Of a stretch of 64,000 nucleotides of DNA, positions 1-8,288 are shown one piece after another; position 1 is the first letter of the stretch, and every line of letters begins with the position of its first letter. The stretch is from Angustibacter sp. Root456. Its GTDB lineage: Bacteria; Actinomycetota; Actinomycetes; Actinomycetales; Angustibacteraceae. Location of the stretch: NCBI RefSeq assembly GCF_001426435.1, contig NZ_LMER01000014.1:151523-215522 (forward strand), read 5' to 3'. A program made the position numbers and the translations under genes. Below the pieces are notes generated by a model. The model saw only the letters and a program-made list of their open reading frames with translations, made no database searches and was not told the DNA's origin.

Positions 1-262
1 CCACGAGCGACTCGGCGAAGTGCTCGCGGTAGGCGCGCGCCGCCTGGGCCCAGTGCGGGTGGGTCTGCGCCACGAGCGCCTCACCCTCCTGCCAGGACCG
101 TCCGGCGTCCTGCTCGTGGTTCCACGCCAGGAAGTCGAAGTCGGCGGCGCCCAGGAACCGCGTGGCGTGCTCGGCGCCGACTCCCCGCGCGATGGCCGGG
201 TGCGGGTCCCAGCGGATCAGGACGTTGCCGAGGTCGAACACCACGGCGCGTGGCGAGGTCAT
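1..262 (-). CDS. HAD-superfamily hydrolase, N-terminal part (cut by window edge)
   Basis: Only the first 87 codons are inside the window; the gene continues past the left edge. The N-terminus reads MTSPRAVVFDLGNVLIRWDP. The FDLGNVLI stretch is HAD motif I, with the catalytic Asp nucleophile at residue 10, in the form seen in the HAD-IA branch that includes YihX-type sugar-phosphate phosphatases. The substrate cannot be predicted from this fragment. ATG at 262 lies 8 bases after the stop of the VWA gene on the same strand, so it is probably the last visible gene of the helR-AAA-VWA operon. The family assignment is firm; the function is open. Confidence 0.85.
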   Translation of the reverse strand, partial: MTSPRAVVFDLGNVLIRWDPHPAIARGVGAEHATRFLGAADFDFLAWNHEQDAGRSWQEGEALVAQTHPHWAQAARAYREHFAESLV

Positions 263-270
263 CGCGGCCG

Positions 271-2265
271 TCAACCCGCTCGCCGCCGTCCGCGCCGCGC
301 TCGCAGGTAGTCGCTCACGACGTACTGCCCGAGGTCGCGGGTGGACGGCGTGAACACCCGACCGCCACTGCGCCGGGCGATGGCGTCGACGAACCGGCGC
401 AGGCCGCCGTCCTCGCCCAGCATGAAGACGTTGAGGGTGGCGCCGTACCGCGTGAGCTGGTCGACCTCGTCGACGGTGGCTCGGATCGTGCTCGAGCGCG
501 GCGGCCAGGCGAAGGTGGCCTCGCCGTCGGCCTCCAGGTGCGCCGTGGGCTCGCCGTCGGTGACGACGAGGACGACCGGGTCGCCGTCGCTGTGCTTGCG
601 CAGGTGCCGGCGCGCCAGCATGAGCGCGTGCTGCAGGTTGGTGCCCTGCACGAAGTCCGGCTCGGTGGCGGCCAGCTCGCCGGGCGTGAGCGTCATGGCG
701 TACCGGCCGAAACCGATGATCTGCAGCGCGTCCTGCGGGAACCGGGTCGCCACCAGGTGCGAGAGCGCGAGCGCGGTCTGCTTCATCGGCCCCCAGCGGC
801 CCTCGGCCACCATCGAGAACGACAGGTCGACGCACAGTGCGACCGCCGCACCGGCCCGTCGTTCGGTCTCGACCACCTCGAAGTCCTCGACCTCCAGCCG
901 GACCGCTCGCCCTGTCACCGCACCGTGGCGGCGCAGCGCGTTGCTCACCGTGCGCACGACGTCGAGCGGTTGCTCATCGCCGAACTCCCACGCCCGCGAA
1001 GCCCCGGTCGCCTCGCCGGCGGCGCCGGCGGAACGCACGTCGTGCTCGCCGCGTCCGTCGGCGGTCAGCTGCGCGAACACCCGATTGAGGGCTGTGGACC
1101 CCAAGCGCCGCAACGCCTTCGGCGTCAGAAGCGCATCGGTGGACGAACCGCTCAGCCAGCCCTGGCGGCGCAGCTCGCGCTCGAGCTGCTGCAGCCGCCG
1201 GACGTCGTCGGCCGCCCGGCGGCCGAGCTGGCGCTCGACCGCCTCGACATCGATGTCGTCGAGCGTGGCACCAGGATGCTGCTGACCCAGCTGCTCGAGC
1301 AGGTCGTCGAGGTCGGCCACCTCGGCCAGCGCCCCCGTCGCCTCGCCGTACCCCAGGGGCTGGTCACCCTTCAGCTGGTCGCCCCGGCCCCACGGAAGGT
1401 CCGGCCGCAGTGAACGCAGCGTCTCGCTGAGCGCGGACAGCTGCTCGCCGAGGCCCGACCCGCCGAACGCCTGCTGCATGAGCGACGACAGCTCTTCGCG
1501 CTGAGCCGGCGTGAGGGAACGCATCAGCCGCTCCCCCGCTGCAGCGCGCCGCGCGAGCAGGTCGACGAGCTCGTCGACGTCCTGCGGGTTCTCGGGGAAG
1601 AAGTCGCCGTGTTGGGCCATGAACTGCGCGAACGCGTCGTCGACGTCCTCACCGCGCGCGTGGCGCGAGAGGAGGTCCTCGAGGTCGGACAGCATGTGCG
1701 ACAGCGCCTGCTGCGCCTCGGGGTTGGACGCCGGGTCGGCACCCTTCAGCGCCTCGCGCAGTCCTGCGAACCGCTGGTCGAGCACCTCATCACGCAGCTC
1801 GCTGAGAATGCGCTCGTAGTCGGCGCGCGCCTCGGGACTCACCCAGTCGTAGTCCGACAGCTCCTGCACCGCACGCGACGTCGAGCGCGGCAGAGCGTCC
1901 AACCGGGCCTCGGCGAAGCGCGCGTCGTCGTCCTGCCGGCCCGACAGCGCCTCCCGCTCGGCGGCCAGCGCCTGGTCGAGCAGGGCTTGGGCTCGGGTCA
2001 CGGTGCCGTCGAGGCGACCTCGACGCAGCGCGTCGCGCCGCATCCGCCGGGCTCGCTCGAACAGGTCGTCGAGCCCGTGTCCGCGCTCGCCGTCCGGACC
2101 CCGGCGCAGCAGGTCGGCGAGGGCCTCGCGCAGGCTCTCGCCCGCGAGCACCTGCTCACCCAGCTGGTCGACGGCGGCTCGCACGTCGAAGGGCGGTGCG
2201 AGCGGGTCCGCGCCGCCGTGCCACGCGCCGTACCGGCTGCGCCGCCCGCGCTGGTGTCGTGCCAT
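271..2265 (-). CDS. VWA domain protein (CoxE-like), partner of the upstream AAA ATPase
   Basis: This is a 664-residue cytoplasmic protein with no signal peptide or membrane segment. The first ~470 residues are mostly charged helices. The C-terminal VWA domain (about 475-640) carries a metal-ion-dependent adhesion site: DLSFS at 480-484, a Thr near 542 and the Asp of VVTDGEP near 569. VWA proteins encoded beside MoxR/ChlI-type AAA ATPases usually act as adaptor or substrate-binding partners of the ATPase in metal insertion or complex assembly. The gene lies 45 bases after that ATPase gene, in the same direction, which supports the pairing. The target of the pair is unknown. Confidence 0.85.
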   Translation of the reverse strand: MARHQRGRRSRYGAWHGGADPLAPPFDVRAAVDQLGEQVLAGESLREALADLLRRGPDGERGHGLDDLFERARRMRRDALRRGRLDGTVTRAQALLDQALAAEREALSGRQDDDARFAEARLDALPRSTSRAVQELSDYDWVSPEARADYERILSELRDEVLDQRFAGLREALKGADPASNPEAQQALSHMLSDLEDLLSRHARGEDVDDAFAQFMAQHGDFFPENPQDVDELVDLLARRAAAGERLMRSLTPAQREELSSLMQQAFGGSGLGEQLSALSETLRSLRPDLPWGRGDQLKGDQPLGYGEATGALAEVADLDDLLEQLGQQHPGATLDDIDVEAVERQLGRRAADDVRRLQQLERELRRQGWLSGSSTDALLTPKALRRLGSTALNRVFAQLTADGRGEHDVRSAGAAGEATGASRAWEFGDEQPLDVVRTVSNALRRHGAVTGRAVRLEVEDFEVVETERRAGAAVALCVDLSFSMVAEGRWGPMKQTALALSHLVATRFPQDALQIIGFGRYAMTLTPGELAATEPDFVQGTNLQHALMLARRHLRKHSDGDPVVLVVTDGEPTAHLEADGEATFAWPPRSSTIRATVDEVDQLTRYGATLNVFMLGEDGGLRRFVDAIARRSGGRVFTPSTRDLGQYVVSDYLRARRGRRRAG

Positions 2266-2310
2266 CGTGCGCTCTCCGCTCTCCCGCTCTCCGCTCCCCC
2301 GCTTCGCCGG

Positions 2311-3768
2311 TCAGCCGCCGTAGACGGTGCGGCCGTCGTCGGTGGTGTCCTTGGCCAGGCGCCGCGTCAGGTGGAGCCCCTCGAGCACGAGGTCGACGGC
2401 AGCGGCGGCATGGGCAGGTGACGGCGCATCACCCATGCCGAGCCGGTCGAGCACCTTGGCGAGCCCGGCGACCGTCCCGACCTGCCGCAGCACCTCAGCC
2501 GAGCTCACCAGCTCACCGGTCTCGATGCTGCCCCCGTCGTCGACGAGCTCGACGAAGCCCGACAGGTCGACGCCTCCGAGGTGGGCCCGGAACGTCTCGG
2601 CGACGGCGAGGCGCAGCAGGTGCGCGAGCACCTCGACCTCGCGGCCCTCCTCACCGCTCTCGAACTCGACCTTGCCGCGCAAGGTGCCCACCACCGACTC
2701 GGTGTCGCCCACTCGGGCCACGGGCGAGTCCTCGCCGGCCAGCGCGCCGCGGCGCAGCGCTGCAGCCGAGGCCGTCTCGGCCGCCGCGACGGCGAAGCGC
2801 GCCGAGACACCGGAGCGGGCGTCGACCGACGGCGACTCGCGCACCAGCCGGGTGAAGCGCGCCACCACCTCGAGCACGTGGTCGGGCACCTCAGTCACCA
2901 CGTCGGCCTCTTGACGCACGAGGGCGACCTCGTCTTCCAGCTCGAGCGGGTAGTGGGTGCGCACCTCGGCACCGAAGCGGTCCTTGAGCGGGGTGATGAT
3001 CCGCCCGCGGTTGGTGTAGTCCTCGGGGTTCGCGCTCGCCACGAGCAGCAGGTCGAGCGGCAGGCGCAGCTGGTAACCGCGCACCTGCACGTCGCGCTCC
3101 TCGAGCACGTTGAGCAAGGAGACCTGGATGCGCTCGGCGAGGTCGGGCAGCTCGTTGACCGCGAAGATCCCGCGGTGGGTGCGCGGCACGAGACCGAAGT
3201 GGATCGTCTCGGGGTCGCCGAGCGGCCTGCCCTCCGCCACCCGGATGGGGTCGACGTCGCCGATGAGGTCGCCCACGCTGGTGTCGGGTGTGGCGAGCTT
3301 CTCGCTGTAGCGATGCGAGCGGTGCCGCCACGTGACCGGGAGGTCGTCCCCCAGCTCGGCGGCGCGCCGACGCGAGGCCGGGGTGATCGGGTCGTAGGGG
3401 TGCTCGCCGAGCTCGGCCCCCTCGATCACCGGCGTCCACTCGTCGAGCAGGGCGACGAGCGAGCGGATCAGACGCGTCTTGCCCTGGCCGCGCTCGCCCA
3501 GCAGGACGACGTCGTGGCCGGCGAGCAGCGCCCGCTCGAGCTCGGGCAGCACCGTGGAGTCGAAGCCGACGATGCCCTCGAACCGCGGTTCGTCGGCGTG
3601 CAGCAGGCGCACCAGGTTGGTGCGGATCTCCTCCTTGACCGTGCGGTGCACGTGGCCGCTCGCGCGCAGGGCGCCGAGGGTGCGCGGGAGGTCGTCGGGA
3701 GGCGTCAGCGGCCTGGAAGCGGCGGAAGCTGGGGTCACCGCCTCACGGTACGCCTCGCCCTGCGTCAC
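2311..3768 (-). CDS. MoxR/magnesium-chelatase-I-like AAA+ ATPase
   Basis: The protein has 485 residues when started at GTG 3768. That start overlaps the helR stop as GTGA, the usual translational coupling; the open frame extends further upstream but only inside helR. Walker A is GERGQGKT (91-98), the Walker B-like segment is FAVNELPD, sensor 1 is SANPEDYT, and LKDRFGAEVRTHYP supplies likely arginine fingers. The Asn-Glu pair in place of Asp-Glu in Walker B is typical of ChlI-like relatives. The C-terminal third is helical with no recognised domain. With the VWA gene it forms a classical AAA/VWA chaperone pair. Its coupling to helR is notable and may mean a role in transcription-complex maintenance, which is inference. 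Confidence 0.85.
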   Translation of the reverse strand: MTQGEAYREAVTPASAASRPLTPPDDLPRTLGALRASGHVHRTVKEEIRTNLVRLLHADEPRFEGIVGFDSTVLPELERALLAGHDVVLLGERGQGKTRLIRSLVALLDEWTPVIEGAELGEHPYDPITPASRRRAAELGDDLPVTWRHRSHRYSEKLATPDTSVGDLIGDVDPIRVAEGRPLGDPETIHFGLVPRTHRGIFAVNELPDLAERIQVSLLNVLEERDVQVRGYQLRLPLDLLLVASANPEDYTNRGRIITPLKDRFGAEVRTHYPLELEDEVALVRQEADVVTEVPDHVLEVVARFTRLVRESPSVDARSGVSARFAVAAAETASAAALRRGALAGEDSPVARVGDTESVVGTLRGKVEFESGEEGREVEVLAHLLRLAVAETFRAHLGGVDLSGFVELVDDGGSIETGELVSSAEVLRQVGTVAGLAKVLDRLGMGDAPSPAHAAAAVDLVLEGLHLTRRLAKDTTDDGRTVYGG

Positions 3769-6005
3769 CAGCGCGACAGACCGTCCATGCCTGCCGGAAG
3801 CGCTTCGCCGTGCACCACCACCAGTCGGCGGGTGGGCCGCGAGAGCGCGACATAGAGATCGCTCAGGCCGCGCGCCGACGCCGCGACGATCGCGGCGGGT
3901 TCGACCACCACGACGTCGTCGAACTCCAGGCCCTTGACCTGCTCGGGGCTCAGCACGCTCACGCGCACGCTGAGCGCCGTGCGCGAGGCGTCGCCCACGA
4001 GGTCGGGCCACGCCGCGCCGAGCGCCTTGGTGAGGGCGGCCAGCTCCGGCGTCGGGCCCACGACAGCCACGGTGCCGTCACTGCTCTCGTCGAGCAGCCG
4101 GCCGACGACGTCCTCGACCGCGCCGGCCTCGCCGGGCTCACGGCCGACCACCACGGGGTCGAAGTCGCCCTCGCGCACCGAATCGACGGCGGTCACCGGC
4201 AGGCCGTTCGCGCGCGCGAGCGACTCGGCGACGCGCAGCACGCGGGCCGGCGTCCGGTAGCTCACGCTGAGCTGCCGCTCACGCCAGCGGCCCGCCGCCA
4301 CCGGCTCCAGCACGGCCGCCCACGACGACGCCCCGGCTGCCGACCCCCGCTGGGCGAGGTCGCCCACGACCGTCCAGGAGCGACCCGGAGCGCGCCGGGC
4401 GAGCAAGCGCCACATCATCGGCGTGAGCTCCTGCGCCTCGTCGACGATGAGGTGCCCGTACGCCCACGACCGGTCGGCCTCGGCGCGCTCGGCGACGCTC
4501 AGCGTCGGGCCGAGAGCGGCGAACTGCTCAGCCAGCATCTCGGCGCTCACCACGGGGTTGTCCAGGCGCGTCATCTGCAGCACGCCGCGGGCGTAGTCGA
4601 GCTCACCGGCCAGCTCGGCGGCCCGACGTCGGTCCTCAGCGCGCGCCGCCTCCCCGTCGTCACCCATCAGCTCGGCCAGCTCGTCGAGAAGGGGCACGTC
4701 GTGCACCGTCCAGGGCGCGCCCCGTTCGCGTCGCAGCAGGTCGCGCTCGGCGGGCGTGAGCTGGCGCGCCGCGGAGTCCAGGCGGCTGTCGACCGCGAAC
4801 AGGTCGGTGAGCAAGCGCTGCGGCTGCAACGGCATCCAGAGCAGGTTGAGGTTGACCCGCACGTCGCGCGAGTCGCGCAGGTCGGCGTCGAGCTCCTGGC
4901 GCAGGTCGTCGGTCAGGGGCTGGCGCAGCTGTTCGGCGAACTGGCCGGCTAGGTGGCGCAGGAGGTCCTTGACGAACGTCACGCGCGCGGCGTTGTGCGG
5001 TGCCCCGGTGGAGCGGGCCCGCGCCCGGGCCGCCGCGACCGCAGAGCGCGTGAGCACCAGCGTCCGCGAGCCGACGCGCAGCTCGAGGTCGTCGTCCGGC
5101 AGGCGCTGGCGGTCGCGCACCGCCTGCTCCAGCACCTGCACCATGCGCAGATCGCCCTTGACGCGCGCGACGTCATCCGCGTCGTCGCGCTCGGCCTCGA
5201 CCCCCGGGAAGAGCGTGCCCGGCGTCGCCATCACGACGCCGGACTCACCGAGCGAGGGCAGCACCTGCTCGATGTAGCGCAGGAACAGCCGGCCCGGCCC
5301 GACCACGAGCACGCCCGAGCGCTCGAGCCGGCGGCGGTGGGTGAACAGCAGGTACGCCGCGCGGTGCAGCGCGACGGCCGTCTTGCCGGTGCCCGGGCCG
5401 CCCTGCACCACCAGCACGCCGGCGAGCTCGTCGCGGACGATGCGGTCCTGCTCGCCCTGGATCGTCGCGACGATGTCGCCCATGCGTCCGGTGCGCGGGG
5501 CGGTCACCGCGGCCATCAGCGCGCCCTCGCCCTGCAGCGTCGCCCGGTCGCTGTCGGAGATGGCCGACAGGTCGAGCACCTCGTCGTCGAGGTGCACGAC
5601 CTCGCGGCCGGACGTCGTGAGGTGCCGGCGACGCACGACGTCACCCGGTGCGGCCGGCGTCGCCTGGTAGAAGGGCGCGGCCACCGGGGCCCGCCAGTCG
5701 ACGAGCAGCTTGTCCTGCTGCTCGTCGCTGATGCCGACCCGACCGATGTGGTGCCGCTCGCCCGAGCGCAGGTCGAGCCGGCCGAACACCAGCCGGTCCT
5801 GCACCGCGCGCAGCTGGGCGATCCGGTGCTCGAGCGTGGTCGCGAACGCGTCGCGCTCCGACCTCGCCTGCGGTGTCCCGACCGATCCGGTACGGCGCAC
5901 TGCGGCCAGCTGCTGCTGGGCGGCCTCGACGAGCTGGTCCAGGCGTCGGTAGACGACATCCAGGTGCGCCTGCTCGGCAGCGCGATCGGCGCTCTGGTCA
6001 CTCAC
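3765..6005 (-). CDS. helR: HelR/HelD-like RNA polymerase-recycling ATPase (UvrD-like superfamily 1)
   Basis: The protein has 746 residues and begins with a long alpha-helical coiled-coil arm (about 5-80). A Q-motif-like TIQGEQDRIV is at 181-190, Walker A GGPGTGKT at 202-209, and a late UvrD-like segment has VLSPEQVKGLEFDDVVVVEP and a VALSRPTRRL motif. This is the layout of actinobacterial HelD/HelR, which push into RNA polymerase, release it from nucleic acid and can confer rifampicin tolerance. Start GTG 6005 gives VSDQSADRAAEQAH, matching the usual short N-terminus. A TAGGAT -10 candidate at 6064-6069 would give a leader of about 50 nt. I saw no rifamycin-associated element upstream. Confidence 0.85.
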   Translation of the reverse strand: MSDQSADRAAEQAHLDVVYRRLDQLVEAAQQQLAAVRRTGSVGTPQARSERDAFATTLEHRIAQLRAVQDRLVFGRLDLRSGERHHIGRVGISDEQQDKLLVDWRAPVAAPFYQATPAAPGDVVRRRHLTTSGREVVHLDDEVLDLSAISDSDRATLQGEGALMAAVTAPRTGRMGDIVATIQGEQDRIVRDELAGVLVVQGGPGTGKTAVALHRAAYLLFTHRRRLERSGVLVVGPGRLFLRYIEQVLPSLGESGVVMATPGTLFPGVEAERDDADDVARVKGDLRMVQVLEQAVRDRQRLPDDDLELRVGSRTLVLTRSAVAAARARARSTGAPHNAARVTFVKDLLRHLAGQFAEQLRQPLTDDLRQELDADLRDSRDVRVNLNLLWMPLQPQRLLTDLFAVDSRLDSAARQLTPAERDLLRRERGAPWTVHDVPLLDELAELMGDDGEAARAEDRRRAAELAGELDYARGVLQMTRLDNPVVSAEMLAEQFAALGPTLSVAERAEADRSWAYGHLIVDEAQELTPMMWRLLARRAPGRSWTVVGDLAQRGSAAGASSWAAVLEPVAAGRWRERQLSVSYRTPARVLRVAESLARANGLPVTAVDSVREGDFDPVVVGREPGEAGAVEDVVGRLLDESSDGTVAVVGPTPELAALTKALGAAWPDLVGDASRTALSVRVSVLSPEQVKGLEFDDVVVVEPAAIVAASARGLSDLYVALSRPTRRLVVVHGEALPAGMDGLSRW

Positions 6006-6063
6006 GGTCCGCGGACCCTCTCCCCGGTGGTGGCGCGCCTGGTGCAGGACGACGCGGGCATCG

Positions 6064-6069
6064 ATCCTA
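6064..6069 (-). promoter_or_regulatory. -10 candidate TAGGAT for helR
   Basis: TAGGAT reads on the minus strand 58 bases before the helR GTG, implying a leader of about 50 nt. It lies back-to-back with the plus-strand -10 at 6085-6090, so the two divergent promoters would share their upstream region. Confidence 0.4.
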
Positions 6070-6084
6070 TGCCACCGGCCGGGA

Positions 6085-6090
6085 TAGCGT
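6085..6090 (+). promoter_or_regulatory. Leaderless -10 (TAGCGT) for the YbaK-family gene
   Basis: TAGCGT is followed by exactly 6 bases and then ATG 6097, with no Shine-Dalgarno. This is the leaderless layout repeated throughout this window. Confidence 0.6.
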
Positions 6091-6096
6091 GGGCGC

Positions 6097-6648
6097 ATGA
6101 CGCAGCCCACCGACGTCCTCGGTCGCCTGCAGCTGACCCGACCGGCGCTCGCGCGTCCCGACCTGCTCGCGGACCCGGTCGCCTCGGTGCTGCGCCGCTG
6201 GCCGCACGCGCACGACGTGGCCGTCACCGAGATCGACCCCGAGCTCGCCGACACCGCCGCGATGACCGACGCCTACGACGTCCCGCTGGAGGTCTCGGCC
6301 AACTGCGTCGTGGTCGGCGGCCGACGGGCCGGGGACGAGCGGGTCGCAGCCTGCGTGGTGCTGGCGACGACCCGCGCGGACGTCAACAACGCGGTGCGCC
6401 GTCTGCTCGACGTCCGCAAGGCCTCGTTCCTTGCGATGGACGACGCGGTCGAGCGCACCGGCATGGAGTACGGCGGCATCACGCCAGTCGGGCTGCCCGG
6501 CGCCTGGCAGCTGCTGGTGGACGCGCAGGTCGCCACGAGTGACGTCGTGATCGTCGGGTCGGGCGTGCGGCGCAGCAAGCTGGTGCTCGCGGGCGCGGCC
6601 GTGGCGCAGCTGCCTCGCGCGGTCGTCGTGGAGGGCCTGGGACGCTGA
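6097..6648 (+). CDS. YbaK/EbsC-family aminoacyl-tRNA editing domain protein
   Basis: A 183-residue free-standing relative of the prolyl-tRNA synthetase editing domain. The conserved core is visible as SANCVVVGG (about 68-76), ACVVLATTRADVNNAVRRLL and the GYP/GGITPVGLPG-type loop near 128-137. It probably hydrolyses mischarged tRNA (for example Cys- or Ala-tRNAPro) in the cytoplasm; the exact substrate is not predictable. The start at ATG 6097 is fixed by the TAGCGT box 6 bases upstream. It is transcribed away from helR, is apparently monocistronic, and faces the convergent SpoU gene, whose stop lies 3 bases beyond its own. Confidence 0.85.
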   Translation: MTQPTDVLGRLQLTRPALARPDLLADPVASVLRRWPHAHDVAVTEIDPELADTAAMTDAYDVPLEVSANCVVVGGRRAGDERVAACVVLATTRADVNNAVRRLLDVRKASFLAMDDAVERTGMEYGGITPVGLPGAWQLLVDAQVATSDVVIVGSGVRRSKLVLAGAAVAQLPRAVVVEGLGR

Positions 6649-6651
6649 GCG

Positions 6652-7464
6652 CTAGGCACGCACGCGCAGCGCCCAGAACGCGACCGCGCTGGCGGCCGCG
6701 ACGTTGAGCGAGTCGACTCCCCCGCTCATGGGGATGCGCACCACGACGTCGGACGACGCCACCGTGCGGTGGCTCAGGCCGTGACCCTCGGTGCCGAGCA
6801 CGAGCGCCAGCCGTTCGGGCGGGTCGGCCGCCAGCTCGTCCAGGGCCACCGAGTCGTCACTCAGCGCCAGCGCGGCGACGGTGAAACCGCTGCGCTGCAA
6901 CGTCTCCACGGCGGTGGGCCATGGCTCGATCCGCGTCCAGGGCACCTGGAACACCGTGCCCATCGACACCCGCACGCTGCGCCGGTAGAGCGGGTCGGCG
7001 CAGCGGGGAGTCACCAGCACGGCGTCGACGCCCAAGGCGGCGGCCGAACGGAACATGGCGCCCACGTTGGTGTGGTCGACCACGTCCTCGAGCACCGCGA
7101 CGCGACGTGCGCCCGCGATCACGGCGTCCAGGTCCGGCAACGGCGGGCGGTGCATCGCGGCGATCGCACCGCGGTGCAGGTGGAAGCCGGTGAGCGCCTC
7201 GAGCACCGGCGGCTCACCGACGTACACGGGCACGCCGTCGCGGTCGGCGTCGGCGACCAGGTCGGCCAGGTCGTCGAGCCACCGGGGCGCCATGAGGTAC
7301 GAGCGCGGACGGTGCCCGGCCTCGAGAGCCCGCCGGATCACCTTGTCGCTCTCGGCGAGGTAGAGCCCCTCCTCCGGCTCGCGCGTCCGGCGCAGCGCCA
7401 TGTCGGTGAGCTGGGTGTAGTCCCGCACCCTCGAGTCGTCTGGGTCGCTGATCTGGATGACCAT
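6652..7464 (-). CDS. SpoU/TrmH-family RNA 2'-O-methyltransferase
   Basis: A 270-residue SPOUT methyltransferase expected to use S-adenosylmethionine on a tRNA or rRNA ribose. The N-terminal ~110 residues form an L30e-like substrate-binding region. The SpoU knot follows, with motif 1 as VVDHTNVGAMFRSAAALG, motif 2 as LVLGTEGHGLS, and motif 3 as RIPMSGGVDSLNVAAASAVAFW. The target nucleotide cannot be told from sequence. ATG 7464 overlaps the stop of the upstream tauE-like gene by one base (TGATG), so the two are probably cotranscribed, although their functions look unrelated. Confidence 0.88.
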   Translation of the reverse strand: MVIQISDPDDSRVRDYTQLTDMALRRTREPEEGLYLAESDKVIRRALEAGHRPRSYLMAPRWLDDLADLVADADRDGVPVYVGEPPVLEALTGFHLHRGAIAAMHRPPLPDLDAVIAGARRVAVLEDVVDHTNVGAMFRSAAALGVDAVLVTPRCADPLYRRSVRVSMGTVFQVPWTRIEPWPTAVETLQRSGFTVAALALSDDSVALDELAADPPERLALVLGTEGHGLSHRTVASSDVVVRIPMSGGVDSLNVAAASAVAFWALRVRA

Positions 7465-8237
7465 CAGCTGGTCAGCACCCGGGCGATGGCGACCAGGCCC
7501 ACGACCACGATCAGGCCGCGCAGCACCGTGGGCGGCAGCCGACGTCCGAAGCGCGCGCCCAGCAGGCCACCGACGAGCGAACCGGCGGCGACGAGCCCCA
7601 CCGCGGCGGGGTCGATGTGGTCGCGGGCCACGACCGCGAAGGTGACGGCGGCGACGCTGTTGACGACGAGGGAGAGCACGTTCTTGACCGCGTTCAGCCG
7701 CTGCATCGACTCGGGCACCAGCGAGCCGAGCAGGCCCATGAGCAGCACGCCCTGCGCCGCCCCGAAGTAGCCGCCGTACGCGCCGGCCCCGAAGGTGCCA
7801 CCGAGCAGCAGCGGCTGGTGCAGGCGGTGCGGCCCGGCGTCGGGGTCGGCATGACGCTCGAGGACGCGCGCCTGCAGCCGCGGCTGGAGCACCACGAGCA
7901 CCAGCGAGATCGCCAGCAGCACCGGCACGATGGCCTGGAACGCCGCCGCGGGAAGCCACAGCAGCAGCAGCGCCCCCGTCACCGACCCCAGCAGCGACAT
8001 CGGCACCAGGCGCCGGATCAGCGGTCCCTGGCCGATCAGCTCACGCCGGTAGCCCCAGGTGCCCGACAGGCCACCGGGCACCATGCCGATGTTGTTCGAG
8101 ACGTTGGCGGTGACCGGCGGGAAGCCGAAGGCCAGCAACGTCGGGAACGTGATGAGGCTGCCGGACCCCACGATGGTGTTGATCGTGCCGGCGGCCACAC
8201 CCGCGGCGAAGATCGCGAGCAGCTCGTACCAGGGCAC
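7464..8237 (-). CDS. TauE/SafE-family membrane transporter
   Basis: A 257-residue integral membrane protein of the TauE/SafE (sulfite/organosulfonate exporter) family, which moves small anions across the cytoplasmic membrane. The start is GTG 8237, chosen because TAGAGT lies 6 bases upstream (leaderless). The N-terminal repeat has the typical GxxxGxINTIVGSGSLITFPTLLAFG motif and the second half shows the matching GGTFGAGAYGGYFGAAQGVLLM and RLNAVKNVLSLVVN motifs, as expected for the duplicated DUF81 fold with about seven to eight hydrophobic segments. The substrate is unknown. It sits upstream of the SpoU gene with a one-base overlap. Confidence 0.88.
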   Translation of the reverse strand: MPWYELLAIFAAGVAAGTINTIVGSGSLITFPTLLAFGFPPVTANVSNNIGMVPGGLSGTWGYRRELIGQGPLIRRLVPMSLLGSVTGALLLLWLPAAAFQAIVPVLLAISLVLVVLQPRLQARVLERHADPDAGPHRLHQPLLLGGTFGAGAYGGYFGAAQGVLLMGLLGSLVPESMQRLNAVKNVLSLVVNSVAAVTFAVVARDHIDPAAVGLVAAGSLVGGLLGARFGRRLPPTVLRGLIVVVGLVAIARVLTS

Positions 8238-8243
8238 CGGACG

Positions 8244-8249
8244 ACTCTA
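8244..8249 (-). promoter_or_regulatory. Leaderless -10 (TAGAGT) for the TauE-family gene
   Basis: TAGAGT on the minus strand is 6 bases from GTG 8237. The palindromic repeat at 8251-8278 begins one base further upstream and so occupies the spacer and -35 region, where a repressor or activator could act. Confidence 0.6.
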
Positions 8250-8250
8250 G

Positions 8251-8278
8251 CCGTGCACTTCGGGTCCGAAGTGCACGG
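8251..8278. repeat. Intergenic palindrome, copy 1 of a dispersed family
   Basis: A perfect 13-base inverted repeat, arms CCGTGCACTTCGG and CCGAAGTGCACGG, separated by GT. Related copies lie at 36654-36679 (one mismatch) and 60353-60377 (right half decayed). All three are intergenic. It could be an operator, a terminator-like stem or a REP-like element. Confidence 0.75.
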
Positions 8279-8288
8279 GTGGGCCGGC

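Noticed and set aside
6006-6096. Rifamycin-associated element upstream of helR
   Set aside because: I looked for the inverted-repeat type element known from Streptomyces helR promoters and found no convincing match.
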